This document shows, piece by piece, positions 1 through 9,529 of a DNA stretch of 58,760 nt (its first letter is position 1; each line of letters starts with the position of its first letter). The notes beneath the pieces are model-generated. The model ran no database searches. It saw only the letters and a list, made by a program, of their open reading frames with translations, and had not been told where the DNA came from. The DNA is from Arthrobacter cryoconiti (GTDB lineage Bacteria > Actinomycetota > Actinomycetes > Actinomycetales > Micrococcaceae). The stretch covers positions 1 to 58,760 of the forward strand of contig NZ_JAJJBU010000002.1 of NCBI RefSeq assembly GCF_020905375.1. The letters are read 5' to 3'. Both the position numbers and the translations under genes were made by a program.

Positions 1-224
1 ACCCGGGTTTAGCGGGTGGCGGCACTCCAGTACCCGCGTTCTTGCCACCACTGGGGCTTAGGGTCCAGCAGCGGCGTTAGCAGCAGGCCTATGCTCAAGT
101 TCGCATCACTATCCCAAGTGCCTTCCATGGACGTCGTTCTTCTTCGCCGGACTTAGCTCCTAGACTGAGGGGGCCCACGTTGGGCGGCGAGGCTACTGGC
201 GCGAGATGGAAGTTGGAAAAGTAC

Positions 225-1598
225 GTGGATATAGGACTACTCCAAGAACTGAAGTCAGTAGTGGCCCCGGAGCAGGTGAGCACTTCTGCGCAAGACTTGA
301 AGTTCTTCGCTTCGGATCAGGGCCCCATCACGGCGTATTGCGAACCGGACGTTGTGGTGTGGGCGGAATCGGTGGCTGATGTTCAGGCCGTGGTCCGCTT
401 AGCTGCCATTCATGACATTCCCATTGTGGCCCGCGGGGCAGGCACCGGTGTCTCGGGAGGCGCCCATGCAACGCCTGGCTCGTTGGTGCTGGTGCTGGAC
501 CGGATGAATGCGATCTTGGAACTGAACGCGCAGGATGAGATTGCTCGGGTGGAACCAGGTGTCATCAACGCTGACCTCAATGACGCGGCGGCCGTCCATG
601 GCCTCATGTATGCCCCGGACCCCGCCAGCTACAAGACGTCCACCATTGGCGGTAACATCGCCACGAATGCAGGCGGCTTGCGATGTGCCAAGTATGGCGT
701 GACGCGCGACGCCGTCCTGGCGTTGGATGTGGTGCTCGCGGATGGCACTCTCATCCATACCGGGCACAGAACATTCAAGGGCGTGGCCGGCTACGATCTC
801 ACGGCCCTGTTTGTTGGGTCTGAGGGGACTCTGGGCATCGTTGTGGGAGCCACCGTGAGGCTGAAATATCTACCCGTAGACATACGAACTCTTGCCGTAT
901 TCTTCCCCGACGTGCGCTCCGCCGCTGCAGGCGTGCTGGCCCTCGGGAAGGCTCGTGTACAGCCTTGCATTCTAGAAATGATCGACGGCGCCAGTCTAGA
1001 AGAGCTCGACTCTCACCACGGCACCGACCTCGCCACCCGCGGCAACGCGTTGCTGTTGGCACAATTTGATGGATTGGCGGCTTCCCAAGAGAGCGACATT
1101 GCAGCGGCTGCTTTAAGCGATCTGGGCGGCGTGGTGAGCCGGGAAGATCCGGCCGAAGCGGAACGTTTGGTGGATCTGCGCCGGCACAACCGCGGTTTGG
1201 ATCTGGACTCTGACATCACAGTGGGTGAGGACGTGGCACTGCCACGTTCCCAACTGGTCCACTACGTTGCCGCCTTGGAGGATATGGCTCTTCGGCACGG
1301 AGTGGGAGTTCGGATCATTGCCCATGCTGGCGACGGCAATCTTCACCCTACGTTCTGGGTACCGGAGGCGGAGCCGGCCAAAATCGCGGCACTCAATGCC
1401 GCCTTGGACGAATCCATCGAAAAAGCCTTGGAACTGGGAGGCACCATCACCGGTGAGCACGGAATCGGTCAGTACAAGCTGCGCTGGTTGCCGTTGGAAC
1501 AGTCGGAAAAGGTGCGCCACATCCAGCAAAACATCAAAGATCTCTTCGATCCACAAGGGATTCTGAATCCAGGCAAAGCCATCGTAATGGCACTATGA
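225..1598 (+). CDS. FAD-linked oxidase (GlcD / D-lactate dehydrogenase type)
   Basis: Probable flavin-dependent 2-hydroxyacid dehydrogenase of the GlcD/D-lactate dehydrogenase family. An N-terminal FAD_binding_4 (PCMH) domain is visible: GTGVSGGA near residue 80 and the FAD loop with SEGTLGIV near 200. The C-terminal FAD-oxidase domain has HAGDGNLHP and TGEHGIG, typical of this family, which oxidises D-lactate, glycolate or a related hydroxyacid. The length (about 457 residues) is normal. I prefer the GTG at 225, preceded by GGAAAAG; an in-frame TTG at 180 would add 15 residues that do not look like the family. It is a single gene; the substrate cannot be told from sequence. Confidence 0.85.
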   Translation: MDIGLLQELKSVVAPEQVSTSAQDLKFFASDQGPITAYCEPDVVVWAESVADVQAVVRLAAIHDIPIVARGAGTGVSGGAHATPGSLVLVLDRMNAILELNAQDEIARVEPGVINADLNDAAAVHGLMYAPDPASYKTSTIGGNIATNAGGLRCAKYGVTRDAVLALDVVLADGTLIHTGHRTFKGVAGYDLTALFVGSEGTLGIVVGATVRLKYLPVDIRTLAVFFPDVRSAAAGVLALGKARVQPCILEMIDGASLEELDSHHGTDLATRGNALLLAQFDGLAASQESDIAAAALSDLGGVVSREDPAEAERLVDLRRHNRGLDLDSDITVGEDVALPRSQLVHYVAALEDMALRHGVGVRIIAHAGDGNLHPTFWVPEAEPAKIAALNAALDESIEKALELGGTITGEHGIGQYKLRWLPLEQSEKVRHIQQNIKDLFDPQGILNPGKAIVMAL

Positions 1599-1685
1599 CT
1601 TGACTAACACCTGCTCTTTCAGGCAGTGTACTGGCGGGGGGTATGTAGTCCGGACCCGGGCTCACAGATGACGTTCGGAAGCCCA

Positions 1686-2327
1686 ATGAACTATTTCTCG
1701 CATGTTCCCAGCAGAGCTTTGCGCCGGAAAGCGCTAGCATCCACAGCCCTAGCTGCCTTGTGTCTTGGCGCAACGCTGGGCATAGCGACCACCGCCAGCG
1801 CTTCGCCGTTGGCCCAAGAAAACGTCGTGAACCAAGAGCAGGTAGCGGCAACGACGGCTTCATCGGCACCGTCACCAAGTAGTGAGAGCCCAACCCCAGA
1901 TAAGATTACCGCTCCACCGCCAGCGACGACCAAAGCTCCGGCACAAGTAAAAATGCCGGAGCAAGCTCCCGCGCAAGTTCCTGTTCAGGCGCCCGTCGAG
2001 GCGCCCAAGCCGGTGGAGACCACGGCACAAGCCACCGAAACGGTTACCCCGGTAGCTTCAGAAACGCCGTGGCCTACGTATGTGCCTAGTGCCACCTCGT
2101 CCAGATCCGTCACCGCAGTCCCGGCTGAAGCAACCGTGGATGTTGCGAAAAATGCCGAGATGTCACTGAGCAACGAGACCTCTCGCGGACCTGGCCTAAT
2201 GATTGTGATGCTCATAGTGCTGGGTGTGGTGGCGATCGTTGGGGCCGGAGTAGCCGTCTACGCTTTCAAGTACCTAAGGACTCGCAATAGTGGCGGACCG
2301 GGCAGTGGCGGCCAGCACAGGGGCTAA
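1686..2327 (+). CDS. Exported Pro/Ala/Thr-rich protein with C-terminal membrane anchor
   Basis: Not a recognised family. The start at 1686 is preceded by GGAAG and gives a typical signal peptide: basic SRALRRK, then a hydrophobic Ala/Leu stretch and an ASA-type cleavage region near residue 40. The mature part is low complexity, with Pro/Ala/Thr/Val repeats such as APAQVPVQAPVEAP. One hydrophobic segment (around residues 176-200) is followed by KYLRTRN, which should leave a short cytoplasmic tail. The architecture suggests a surface-anchored protein with an extended, perhaps glycosylated stalk. It is convergent with the DUF4032 gene and ends in a shared hairpin. No enzymatic motif is seen. Confidence 0.6.
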   Translation: MNYFSHVPSRALRRKALASTALAALCLGATLGIATTASASPLAQENVVNQEQVAATTASSAPSPSSESPTPDKITAPPPATTKAPAQVKMPEQAPAQVPVQAPVEAPKPVETTAQATETVTPVASETPWPTYVPSATSSRSVTAVPAEATVDVAKNAEMSLSNETSRGPGLMIVMLIVLGVVAIVGAGVAVYAFKYLRTRNSGGPGSGGQHRG

Positions 2328-2334
2328 GAGCCCC
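2320..2334. terminator. Hairpin between convergent genes
   Basis: GGGGCT-AAG-AGCCCC inverted repeat overlapping the stop codon of the exported protein and followed by TTTAG. It sits between two convergent genes, so it may end transcription from both sides. Confidence 0.5.
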
Positions 2335-2335
2335 T

Positions 2336-3703
2336 TTAGTCGTCGTCGGAGCTATCTTGGAGTACGCCGCTTTCCAGCAGTGCGATCGTAGCGGTGTCCG
2401 TACTGAGCATGATGGCGTCCTCATCCCTGCGGTACCGCAGGATGGTATCCACATAAGACTGCACGGCTTCGGCGAGAGGGACGTTGCGTTCTTCCTCTTG
2501 GGATTTGTACCAACGGTGCTCCAAGACTTCATGGACCACTTCCGCCGGTTCCAGTTTGCCGCCTAGCTCGCGGGGGATGGCGCGGACAATCGGTTCAAAG
2601 ATGGAACTGACCCACTCGTGCGCGCTGATTTCCTCATCAACCGGCACGCCCGAGTCGGCACGGAACGAGTCCATGGCGTTCAGGAGTCGCCGGGCCTGGT
2701 TCTCCTGGGCGTCGATGCCTGTCAAACGCAGCAGGCGGCGCTGATGGTGGCCGGCGTCGACCACCTTGGGCTGAAGCTGAATGGTGGAGCCATCCGGGGT
2801 GGTCTTGATGGCATACTCTTCGACGTCGAAGCCGAGCTCGTTCAGACGCCGGATGCGGGCGCCCACTCGCCATCGGTCTTCCAGCTCAAAGGATTCCTTC
2901 TCGGTCAGCTCAGCCCAGAGACGCCTATAGCTGTCCATGATGAGCTCGCTGGTGGCTACGGGATCCACCTTTTCCTCGATGAGCCCGCCTTCTAGCAGGT
3001 CCATGAGTTCTCCGGCGATGTTCACCCGCGCAATCTCGAGATCGTACTCGCGCTGGCCAGTTGAGAGGTCCGGGTACAGTTCACCGGTTTCCGCGTCTAC
3101 CAGATACGCGGCAAATGCGCCGGCGTCGCGGCGGAACAGCGTGTTGGACAGGGAGACGTCTCCCCAGTAGAAGCCCACCAGGTGCAGGCGTACCAGCAGG
3201 AGTGCCTGGGCATCGATGAGGCGGGTGAGTGTCTCGCGGCGCAGCTTCTGTGAAAAAAGTGCTCGGTAGGGCAGGGAGAACTTGAGATGGCGGGTGACCA
3301 ACACGGGGTCCAGGGGAGCGCCAGTCGGGGTGGTGCGTCCGGTGATGACGGCCACCGGCTCCACGCACGGGACGTCGAGGCGGGCCAGTTTGCGCAGCAT
3401 GTGATACTCGTGCCGGGCCACGTGCTCGGAGGTTTCCTTGATGGCGATGACTGAGCCGTCGAGGTGGGCGAAGCGCACCACGTGGCGGGAGATTCCGCGA
3501 GGGAGAGCAGCCAAGTTCGCCGCCGGCCATTCCTCCAACTTGATGTGCCACGGCAGGTCCAATAGGCCGGGATCGGTGGCGGCAGCCGTAATGTTCAGCG
3601 ATCCCATGACAGCGGCTGGCGGCGCGGACTGGCGCGGCAGTTTACCGATCTGCTCGAAGTCTGTGGGTTCGTGGTTCCACTGTGCGCCGGAAGTCTCAGT
3701 CAT
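2336..3703 (-). CDS. DUF4032 domain protein with a kinase-like fold
   Basis: Matches the actinobacterial DUF4032 family (455 residues). The N-terminal half resembles lipopolysaccharide-kinase/APH-type small-molecule kinases: an IAIKET lysine motif near residue 105, HLVGFYWGDVSLSNTLF near 218-235 as the catalytic loop (GDVSLSN in place of HGDLHxxN), and LVDAETGE as the metal-binding segment. The C-terminal half is the DUF4032 part proper. Next to the MsmK-like ATPase and otsBA, as in other Arthrobacter-type genomes as I recall. The substrate is unknown. A function linked to sugar or envelope metabolism is an inference from neighbours only. Confidence 0.75.
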   Translation of the reverse strand: MTETSGAQWNHEPTDFEQIGKLPRQSAPPAAVMGSLNITAAATDPGLLDLPWHIKLEEWPAANLAALPRGISRHVVRFAHLDGSVIAIKETSEHVARHEYHMLRKLARLDVPCVEPVAVITGRTTPTGAPLDPVLVTRHLKFSLPYRALFSQKLRRETLTRLIDAQALLLVRLHLVGFYWGDVSLSNTLFRRDAGAFAAYLVDAETGELYPDLSTGQREYDLEIARVNIAGELMDLLEGGLIEEKVDPVATSELIMDSYRRLWAELTEKESFELEDRWRVGARIRRLNELGFDVEEYAIKTTPDGSTIQLQPKVVDAGHHQRRLLRLTGIDAQENQARRLLNAMDSFRADSGVPVDEEISAHEWVSSIFEPIVRAIPRELGGKLEPAEVVHEVLEHRWYKSQEEERNVPLAEAVQSYVDTILRYRRDEDAIMLSTDTATIALLESGVLQDSSDDD

Positions 3704-3728
3704 GGGCTTTATTCTCTCTTAAAAGGTC

Positions 3729-3772
3729 AGGCGCGGTTGCGTGCCGGAAAGATCCGGCAGGCAACCGCGCCT
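3729..3772. terminator. Long inverted repeat downstream of the ABC ATPase gene
   Basis: AGGCGCGGTTGC and GTGCCGG pair with CCGGCA and GCAACCGCGCCT around an AAAGAT loop. This very stable hairpin lies between two minus-strand genes. There is no clear T tract, so it may stabilise an mRNA end or terminate weakly. Confidence 0.45.
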
Positions 3773-3817
3773 CAATGCCACTACAAAGTTCCCGAAGTGC
3801 TGGGCCATAAACTTGGG

Positions 3818-3878
3818 CCCACGCGCCCGAGGGCCACACGAAAAGTCGCGCAGGCGACTTTCCGCGGGAGGGCGTGGG
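3818..3878. terminator. Nested hairpin just after the ABC ATPase stop codon
   Basis: Outer arms CCCACGC/GCGTGGG enclose an inner AAAGTCGC/GCGACTTT stem (3842-3849 with 3854-3861). The structure lies immediately downstream of the minus-strand ATPase gene and is the likely end of its transcript. Confidence 0.5.
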
Positions 3879-3880
3879 GA

Positions 3881-4981
<1,101 letters not shown>

Positions 4982-5167
4982 AGTAGTAGTTCCCTTCATC
5001 GGCAGGTACGTGCCGAACGATCCTCAAGTGAATGGTGGTTATTCAGTTATGTGGTTATGCAGTCATTCAGTTATGCAGAACAGACTTGACCTAGGGCGCG
5101 GTCGGCTCTGATATATGAAGTATGACACATTTGTGCTCTGAGTTGGCCAAAATTTCGGCCCCCGTCC

Positions 5168-5977
5168 TCATGGCGTGCGGGGCGCTCCGGAAGACGTCCT
5201 GATGGAGAGCAAGAGTTCCAACACGGCAGGGAGTGCTTGGGCGCAGGGGATGCGGAAGGACGCCGCGGTGGCTCCGGGGCCGACCTTGATGCCTAGATCG
5301 CCTGTGGTCAAGGCGGCAAAGGCGTGTTCATCGGTGACGTCGTCTCCGGCAAAGACGATGGCATCGGCGCCTGTTACTTCACGCAATAGCGCAATGCTCT
5401 CACCCTTGTTGGAGCGGATGGCGGAGACTTCCAGCACCATCTTGCCCTCCGTAATAAACAGTCCGTTTTCTCGCTCCAGGGCGTTACGGACATGTTCGAC
5501 GGCGTCGCTGGCGGCTTCCGCGCTGGCCTGGCGGTAATGCAGGACGACGCCGGCTGGCTTGCGTTCGGCCACCGTGCCGGGGTGGGTAGCCACCACAGCA
5601 TCCACACAATGGAGTGCCCGTGCCAAGGATTCCTGTTGGGAATCGTTGAGTTTCAGTGGCGTGGAATCGGGCCCCAGCCATATTTCGGCGCCGTGGCTTC
5701 CCACCAGCAGAGCTTCCTCTGGAGGGGTGGCAACGGCCCGCAAACTAGCCAGAGCGCGCCCGGACACGAGCGCCGTCGTGGTACCTTCCAAGCCTGAAAG
5801 CGCGGCAAAAGCTGCGGCAGCGGCGGGGAGTGGGCGGGCGTCTTCTGCCCGGGAGACAAGTGGGGACATGGTGCCGTCAAAGTCCATGGCCACGAGTAAG
5901 TGCGGGACGTGGCCGACGCGCACCAGTGCGTCGTATAAAGGAACGGGTAAGTCAGCGATCGTCACGAACGGCCTCAT
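5168..5977 (-). CDS. otsB: Trehalose-6-phosphate phosphatase
   Basis: HAD-superfamily phosphatase that removes phosphate from trehalose-6-phosphate to give trehalose, the second step of the OtsAB pathway. HAD motif I is DFDGTMSPL (nucleophile and acid/base Asp), motif II is in TALVSGR, and the acidic motif is FAGDDVTDEHAFAAL near the C-terminus. The length (269 residues) fits. The gene begins 26 bases inside the end of otsA, so the two are translationally coupled. Trehalose serves as an osmoprotectant and cell-wall glycolipid precursor in this group. Confidence 0.93.
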   Translation of the reverse strand: MRPFVTIADLPVPLYDALVRVGHVPHLLVAMDFDGTMSPLVSRAEDARPLPAAAAAFAALSGLEGTTTALVSGRALASLRAVATPPEEALLVGSHGAEIWLGPDSTPLKLNDSQQESLARALHCVDAVVATHPGTVAERKPAGVVLHYRQASAEAASDAVEHVRNALERENGLFITEGKMVLEVSAIRSNKGESIALLREVTGADAIVFAGDDVTDEHAFAALTTGDLGIKVGPGATAASFRIPCAQALPAVLELLLSIRTSSGAPRTP

Positions 5978-7427
5978 TTTGCAAGGCGGTGAGGAAGTCC
6001 TGGCTCCAGCGCTCGACGTCGTGGGTGAGGATTTGGCGGCGCATGGAGCGCATGCGGCGGCTCGATTCAGCGGGGGAGAGCTCGATGGCGCGGGTGATGA
6101 TGGCCTTCAAACCGTCGATGTCATGCGGGTTGACCAGGAGGGCCTGCTTGAGCTGGTCTGCGGCGCCGGTGAATTCGCTCAGCACCAAGGCTCCGGTGTT
6201 ATTTGACCGGGCGGCCACATATTCCTTGGCCACCAAGTTCATGCCGTCACGCAAGGCCGTCACGAGCATGACGTCCGCGGCCAGGTACAAGGCCACCATT
6301 TCTTCCACGGGGTAGTTGTGATGGAGGTAGCGGATGGCCGTGTTCGAGATGGTGTCGAACTGGCCGTTGATCCGGCCCACCATGCCCTCGACTTCCTCAC
6401 GCAGGAGCCGGTAAGTTTCCACGCGCTCGCGGCTGGGGCTGGCGACCTGAATCAGGGCAGCATCCTGGACAGTGATGACCCCATCGGTGAGAAGTTCCCC
6501 ATAGGCCTTGAGCCGGTGGGTGATGCCCTTGGTGTAATCGAGGCGGTCCACGCCCAGCAGGATGGTCTTGGGGTTGCCCAGATCAGCGCGGATCTGACGT
6601 GCGCGGGCAATGATGTCAGGGCGTTCCGCCAATTCCTGAATTTGGCGCACGTCAATGGAGATGGGAAAGGGCTCGGCGCGGGCAATATGGCTGACCGAGC
6701 CGTCATTTTCCTTCACATGAACCTGCTGGGCCTTGACGCTGGCGCCGAGGAAGCGCCGGGCTGAGCGCAGGAAGTTGGCGGTGTCATTGGGGCGTTGGAA
6801 GCCGATCAGATCCGCACCGAGCAGTCCGTTGATGATGGCCTGGCGCCAAGGGAGCTGGGCAAAGATCTCCGGGGGAGGGAAGGGGATGTGGTTGAAGAAA
6901 CCGATCCGCAAATCTGGGCGCAGTTGGCGCAGATACCGGGGCACCAACTGGAGTTGGTAATCCTGAACCCAGACGGTGGCATTTTTTGCCGCGGCGCCGG
7001 CGGCTGCTGCGGCAAAGCGACGGTTCACCCTTTGGTAGGCGTCCCACCACGTACGGTGGAACTCCGGAGGGGCAATGACGTCGTGATAGAGCGGCCACAG
7101 GGTGGAGTTGGAGAAGCCCTCATAATACAGTTCCACCTCGTCATGGGAGAGCGGGACCGGGATCAAGTCCATGTTCTCGTGATGGAAGGGATCCAAGGTT
7201 TCATCGGGCGCGCCGTGCCAGCCGACCCAGGCACCGTCGCGGACTGCCATGACCGGGGCCAACGCCGTAACCAGGCCTCCCGGGGAACGCCGCCAGCCGC
7301 CGTCGTCCGTGGCAGTAGGAATCCTGTCCACCGGCAACCTGTTGGAAACCACCAAGAAGTCCGCCGATCCGTACTCAGTCCCGGAATGACGGGCCTCGTC
7401 GGGGTGGGACTGGACTTTGTGCGGCAC
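5952..7427 (-). CDS. otsA: Trehalose-6-phosphate synthase (GT20)
   Basis: Family GT20 glycosyltransferase that joins UDP-glucose (or another NDP-glucose) and glucose-6-phosphate to trehalose-6-phosphate. Recognised by LVVSNRLPVDR at the start, VWVQDYQLQLVPRYLR, FFNHIPFPPPEIFAQLPWR, LLGVDRLDYTKGI, and ALRDGMNLVAKEYVAAR near the end. The start is GTG at 7427 with AGGGAG eight bases upstream. The first about 20 residues are a non-conserved extension before the GT20 fold. Forms an operon with otsB. Confidence 0.94.
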   Translation of the reverse strand: MPHKVQSHPDEARHSGTEYGSADFLVVSNRLPVDRIPTATDDGGWRRSPGGLVTALAPVMAVRDGAWVGWHGAPDETLDPFHHENMDLIPVPLSHDEVELYYEGFSNSTLWPLYHDVIAPPEFHRTWWDAYQRVNRRFAAAAAGAAAKNATVWVQDYQLQLVPRYLRQLRPDLRIGFFNHIPFPPPEIFAQLPWRQAIINGLLGADLIGFQRPNDTANFLRSARRFLGASVKAQQVHVKENDGSVSHIARAEPFPISIDVRQIQELAERPDIIARARQIRADLGNPKTILLGVDRLDYTKGITHRLKAYGELLTDGVITVQDAALIQVASPSRERVETYRLLREEVEGMVGRINGQFDTISNTAIRYLHHNYPVEEMVALYLAADVMLVTALRDGMNLVAKEYVAARSNNTGALVLSEFTGAADQLKQALLVNPHDIDGLKAIITRAIELSPAESSRRMRSMRRQILTHDVERWSQDFLTALQNEAVRDDR

Positions 7428-7588
7428 GGAAATCTCCCTATGTAGGTGGCTGGCTTGGGGATAGTTTAGCCGGTGGTAGCGAGATGGGGCAGAGGTGGAG
7501 CCTTAAGCCTGCTCCAAGGTTTGTCCTTTAGGATTGATTAGAGAAGCCGCAGCGCGGCCATTGCGCCATGCCATCGACACGAGGAACT

Positions 7589-8491
7589 ATGAGCCCTAAG
7601 AACGAAAAACGCTTGACCAACGCCGAGCGCACCGCACTAGCGCGTGAGCAGGCCAAGAAAATTCGGGATACGCAGCAGAAGAAGGAAAAGACGCGGAACT
7701 GGATTATCCGCGGCAGTGTCCTTCTGGTTGCTGTGGCGATTGTGGTGATCATTGCGATTGTGGTGCTGCAGACGTCCAAGAGCAATGAGCCGGTGGCCGC
7801 AACGGGGGCCGTGCCGGCAAATGCGAACTCCTATGGTGGCGTCACCGTGGGTAAGGATGGGGCCATTGTGGCTCCGGTGACCAAGGAAACCACAGTAGAC
7901 ATGGCGAGCCTGCCGCCTGCGCCCACTGCGCAGCCGACTGCCGTTTCCGGTCTGGACAAGTTGGGTCTGGCAGCAGCACCTGCTGACAAGCCCGCGCAGG
8001 TAGTGGTGTACCTGGACTTTATGTGCCCGGCGTGCAAGAACTTTGAAACGGCGTACGGCCCCACGCTGGATGGTCTGCGTAATTCAGGGAAGATCACGGT
8101 GGAGTACCGTCCGCTGAACTTCCTGGACCGTTTCTCCTCCGGAACCAACTATTCCTCGCGCTCGGCAGCTGCCGCGGCATGTGTGGTTGATAAGTCCCCG
8201 GATAAGTACAAGGCGTTTGTGGACTCGCTCTACAAGGAACAGCCTGCGGAGAATAGCAAGGGCCTGGATAATGCCACGCTGGTGAAGTTGGCTTCAGAGG
8301 CCGGCGCCGCAGATATCAATAGCTGCGTGAATGATAAAACGTTCCGTCCGTACATTGCGTTCGGTGGAGCGCTTGCCGTAGCGCGGGGCATTGCTGCCAC
8401 GCCGACGGTGTTTGTGCAGGGTCAGCAGTGGATGCCGGAGAAGGACAAGGACTTCAACGCTTTCCTGACGACGGCGCTCGCAGCTAAGTAG
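7589..8491 (+). CDS. Membrane-anchored DsbA/thioredoxin-like disulfide oxidoreductase
   Basis: A charged cytoplasmic N-terminus (about 40 residues of Lys/Arg/Glu) is followed by one transmembrane segment (near residues 44-65), a Ala/Pro/Thr linker, and an extracytoplasmic thioredoxin_4/DsbA domain. The active site is CPAC in YLDFMCPACKNFE, and the cis-Pro motif ATPTVF is near the C-terminus. Two further cysteines (ACVVDKS and NSCVNDK) may form a structural disulfide. The family helps fold exported proteins. I chose the ATG at 7589, preceded by GAGGAAC, over an in-frame ATG at 7568. It ends in a strong hairpin. Confidence 0.85.
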   Translation: MSPKNEKRLTNAERTALAREQAKKIRDTQQKKEKTRNWIIRGSVLLVAVAIVVIIAIVVLQTSKSNEPVAATGAVPANANSYGGVTVGKDGAIVAPVTKETTVDMASLPPAPTAQPTAVSGLDKLGLAAAPADKPAQVVVYLDFMCPACKNFETAYGPTLDGLRNSGKITVEYRPLNFLDRFSSGTNYSSRSAAAAACVVDKSPDKYKAFVDSLYKEQPAENSKGLDNATLVKLASEAGAADINSCVNDKTFRPYIAFGGALAVARGIAATPTVFVQGQQWMPEKDKDFNAFLTTALAAK

Positions 8492-8533
8492 AGTTTGTTT
8501 CTGTACTGGTAAAAAATTGTTTCCTTGCTGGTA

Positions 8534-8568
8534 AAAACCGGCCTCCGACTATGTTGGGGGCCGGTTTT
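8534..8568 (+). terminator. Rho-independent terminator of the DsbA-like gene
   Basis: AAAACCGGCC (8534-8543) pairs with GGCCGGTTTT (8559-8568), a 10-bp perfect stem ending in four T. Confidence 0.8.
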
Positions 8569-8617
8569 CAGTTCCCGCGCATCCTACGGTAACCTTGTAA
8601 CGCGCTTGATTGCGTTT

Positions 8618-8691
8618 GCCTCCTTAGCTCAGTTGGCCAGAGCACCGCTCTTGTAAAGCGGGGGTCATCAGTTCGAATCTGATAGGGGGCC
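8618..8691 (+). tRNA. tRNA-Thr (anticodon TGT)
   Basis: Folds fully by eye: acceptor GCCTCCT with AGGGGGC (one G-T pair), D arm GCTC/GAGC, anticodon arm CCGCT-CTTGTAA-AGCGG with anticodon TGT, and T arm ATCAG-TTCGAAT-CTGAT. After the acceptor stem the sequence reads CCCA without a clear separate discriminator base: either position 73 is C and CCA is not encoded, or the discriminator is missing before an encoded CCA. The 3' half is also the presumed attachment site of the island that follows. Confidence 0.93.
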
Positions 8692-8693
8692 CA
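8656..8693 (+). repeat. Presumed attL: 3' half of tRNA-Thr
   Basis: The 38 bases from the end of the anticodon loop to CCCA reappear, with a few mismatches and one missing base, at 46634-46670. The 3' end of a tRNA gene is the classic target of tyrosine integrases. The copies bracket about 38 kb of mostly defence-type genes, so I read them as old attachment sites. No integrase gene remains. Confidence 0.6.
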
Positions 8694-8727
8694 AAAAGCC
8701 CGGATTTACAGGGATTTTGGATGCGAG

Positions 8728-8755
8728 AATGGCCCCTATTCGGGGCCATTTTTGC
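8728..8755 (+). terminator. Terminator after tRNA-Thr
   Basis: AATGGCCCC (8728-8736) pairs with GGGGCCATT (8742-8750) and runs into TTTTT. Strong intrinsic terminator for the tRNA transcript. Confidence 0.8.
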
Positions 8756-8954
8756 TTAACTCATACATAACTCATCCGTTTGGGTCATCCTTTTCATCAT
8801 TTTCGGCTGCTGGGGCTGCTTAAGGAGGGTCCTCTAGGGGCTCCGATCCATCCTCGGGTGGGGCCCTTCGTCCTTCGCTGGCCCATCGTATCCGTCATCT
8901 GGTAAAGCCTGTCCATCCGTTGGTCGAGGTTCCCAGGGTATTTTGCTGCTCTTC

Positions 8955-9131
8955 CTAGTGGGGAAGTTGCGAGTCGGATCGGAGTTCGAGCCAGGCTTCT
9001 AAATCCTCCCTGCTGACGCGAACCTGCCGCCCGATCTTGTAGGCGTGAGGCCCGATTCCCTTCGCGCGCCACTGGTAGAAAGTTTGCAGTGGGATCCACA
9101 GTTCGTGGCAGATCTCGGTGGGCAGGGCCAC
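8955..9131 (-). CDS. Small excisionase-like (MerR/HTH_17) DNA-binding protein
   Basis: A 58-residue protein in the style of actinobacterial Xis proteins: IPLQTFYQWRAKGIGP is the recognition helix region, then YKIGRQVRVSREDLEAWL is the wing and last helix. Starts at a GTG; a stop codon lies 13 codons upstream in the same frame. The N-terminal helix (LPTEICHEL) is a little divergent from the usual LTPEEVAEYL, so it may be decaying. It lies next to tRNA-Thr on the strand expected for an int-xis pair, but the 260 bases towards the tRNA are too short for an integrase. Probably a relic of the element that built the island. Confidence 0.65.
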   Translation of the reverse strand: MALPTEICHELWIPLQTFYQWRAKGIGPHAYKIGRQVRVSREDLEAWLELRSDSQLPH

Positions 9132-9529
9132 GCCAAAACTGTTGTCGATGAGGAAACACTGGGCAGTGCCTGCTTATACATGTCAGCCTCTATGATTTTT
9201 CGGATCGATACCTATTCATGGCGATTCAGCAGCTAAACGACATGACCGGCGTCATTCGATTGTGGTGGGGATGGGCGGTTCTCGATGCAACGAGGTCGAG
9301 ACGAACGCCTTCTTTGGTTCACCGACAGCCAGTGAGAAGTGTTGACGGCCAGGCATTCCCCCCATTCAATTTTGACTTGCTAATTGGCGGCGTTGCCTTT
9401 GTGGAATGATGTTGTCTATGCTCAGGCCGTCCGCAACGAAGAGATCTCAGTTGATTCGCTGTTAGTTGCCCGGACGCCCTTTGCATTCATCACTGAACGC
9501 CCTTGAGGGCGGCGACGAATGGGGTTTTC
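9132..9529. other. Non-coding stretch between excisionase relic and hydrolase gene
   Basis: About 400 bases. Short open frames here have no recognisable motif or ribosome-binding site. It must hold the promoters for both flanking genes, which diverge, but I cannot place a convincing -35/-10 pair. Confidence 0.4.

Noticed and set aside
9218-9409. Small open frame upstream of the hydrolase gene
   Set aside because: No ribosome-binding site, no motif and unusual composition.
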